Shown: positions 7,176-7,624 of the stretch, piece after piece
How positions within the stretch are numbered: the first letter of the stretch is position 1
Layout of the letters: each line of letters opens with the position of its first letter
Assembly (NCBI GenBank): GCA_028691385.1
Contig: JAQUZL010000092.1
Span: forward strand, 1-7,624
DNA: 7,624 nt
Reading direction: 5' to 3'
Origin: Oscillospiraceae bacterium
GTDB lineage: Bacteria; Bacillota; Clostridia; Oscillospirales; Oscillospiraceae
Made by a program: the position numbers and the translations under genes
The notes under the pieces: generated by a model
The model's database searches: none
Told to the model about the DNA's origin: nothing
What the model saw: the letters and a program-made list of their open reading frames with translations, nothing else

Positions 7176-7624
7176 TGTGCTTCCACTCCAAATCCGAGAA
7201 GGTTGTGAACTGCGGCAGCCACTGCAGCCGAACCGTGCCGGTTTCACCGTGGCGGTTCTTGGCGATGATGGCCTCGGCTACGTTCTGATCCTCGGAGTTC
7301 TCATTATAATAGTCGTCGCGATAGAGAAACAGTACCTCATCTGCGTCCTGCTCGATGGCGCCGGATTCACGCAGGTCGGACAGAATCGGGCGCTTGTCCT
7401 GCCGGCTTTCCGGCGAACGCGACAGCTGACTTAGACAGATGACCGGCACGTCCAGCTCTTTGGCCATGATTTTCATGGCACGGGAAATTTCACCCACGGC
7501 CTGCACGCGGTTTACCGGCGTTCTGCCGTCGCCGCCGGCAGAGGTCATGAGCTGCAGGTAGTCAATGATGATCAGCCCCAGATTAGCCAGACGGCGGCAT
7601 TTCGCGTTCATCTCCGCCACGGTG
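7165..7624 (-). CDS. dnaB: Replicative DNA helicase DnaB, C-terminal fragment
   Basis: About 152 residues of the RecA-like C-terminal domain are present; the gene continues past the right edge. Walker B is LIIIDYLQLM. SRAMKIMAKELDVPVICLSQLSR gives the strand and H3-type motif, followed by DKRPILSDLRESGAIEQDAD and LYRDDYYN. AIIAKNRHGETG holds the conserved Lys-Asn-Arg segment with the arginine finger, and LQWLPQFTTFSD closes the domain. DnaB is the hexameric fork helicase that unwinds DNA ahead of the polymerase. The GTG at 7620 is an internal valine, because the frame continues through it to the window edge, so no start can be given. tilS begins inside its last codons, an arrangement that suggests coupled translation. 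Confidence 0.95.
   Translation of the reverse strand, partial: TVAEMNAKCRRLANLGLIIIDYLQLMTSAGGDGRTPVNRVQAVGEISRAMKIMAKELDVPVICLSQLSRSPESRQDKRPILSDLRESGAIEQDADEVLFLYRDDYYNENSEDQNVAEAIIAKNRHGETGTVRLQWLPQFTTFSDLEWKHSDG

Noticed and set aside
7176..7247. 24-codon N-terminal extension of tilS
   Set aside because: It lies entirely within dnaB coding sequence, is Cys/Ser/Arg-rich and unlike TilS; the GTG at 7175 has a good SD and places the P-loop at the usual distance from the start.

Overview
The window looks like chromosomal core DNA from a GC-rich Firmicute, probably a gut clostridium of the Oscillospiraceae/Ruminococcaceae type. Three things suggest this. The minus strand carries dnaB-tilS-hpt-ftsH, and the tilS-hpt-ftsH order is the common Firmicute arrangement. 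Promoters have near-perfect sigma-A hexamers and genes have strong purine-rich ribosome binding sites. A folate ECF-transporter S component sits behind what I read as a tetrahydrofolate riboswitch, a combination typical of Firmicutes. The lineage is inferred from style and gene content, not from a search.

Left part (1-400, plus strand): the last 40 residues of a biotin protein ligase (BirA), then a small two-helix membrane protein, closed by a bidirectional intrinsic terminator. Next (400-1150, minus strand) is folT, encoding the substrate-binding membrane subunit of a folate ECF transporter. Its long leader contains a candidate THF riboswitch with an enlarged P3 arm, followed by a hairpin that hides the folT Shine-Dalgarno sequence. 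The folT promoter lies back-to-back with an almost ideal extended -10 promoter firing rightward into cysK.

Middle (1163-2841, plus strand): cysK (cysteine synthase) overlaps by ATGA with a 125-residue protein that has one BspA-type leucine-rich repeat. After it comes a separate promoter, with a perfect 13-bp palindrome filling most of its spacer, that drives a 51-residue GTG-initiated single-helix membrane protein. A 38-bp perfect palindrome acts as a bidirectional terminator between this gene and the leftward operon that converges on it.

Right part (2847-7624, minus strand): an unbroken leftward gene string transcribed as dnaB (C-terminal part only), tilS, hpt, ftsH and an AzoR-like flavin oxidoreductase. 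Junctions are an 11-nt overlap, a 4-nt overlap, a 12-nt gap and a 1-nt gap, which implies one operon with translational coupling. It joins replication, tRNA-Ile lysidine formation, purine salvage and membrane proteolysis. Three of its starts are best placed away from the longest open frame: tilS at a GTG, hpt at an ATGA overlap, and ftsH at a TTG two codons inside.

I see no mobile element, CRISPR array, tRNA or rRNA. The most rewarding part is the folT leader and the folT/cysK divergent region. The palindrome-containing promoter of the small membrane gene is the next best lead. I found no evidence of an unprecedented multi-gene system.
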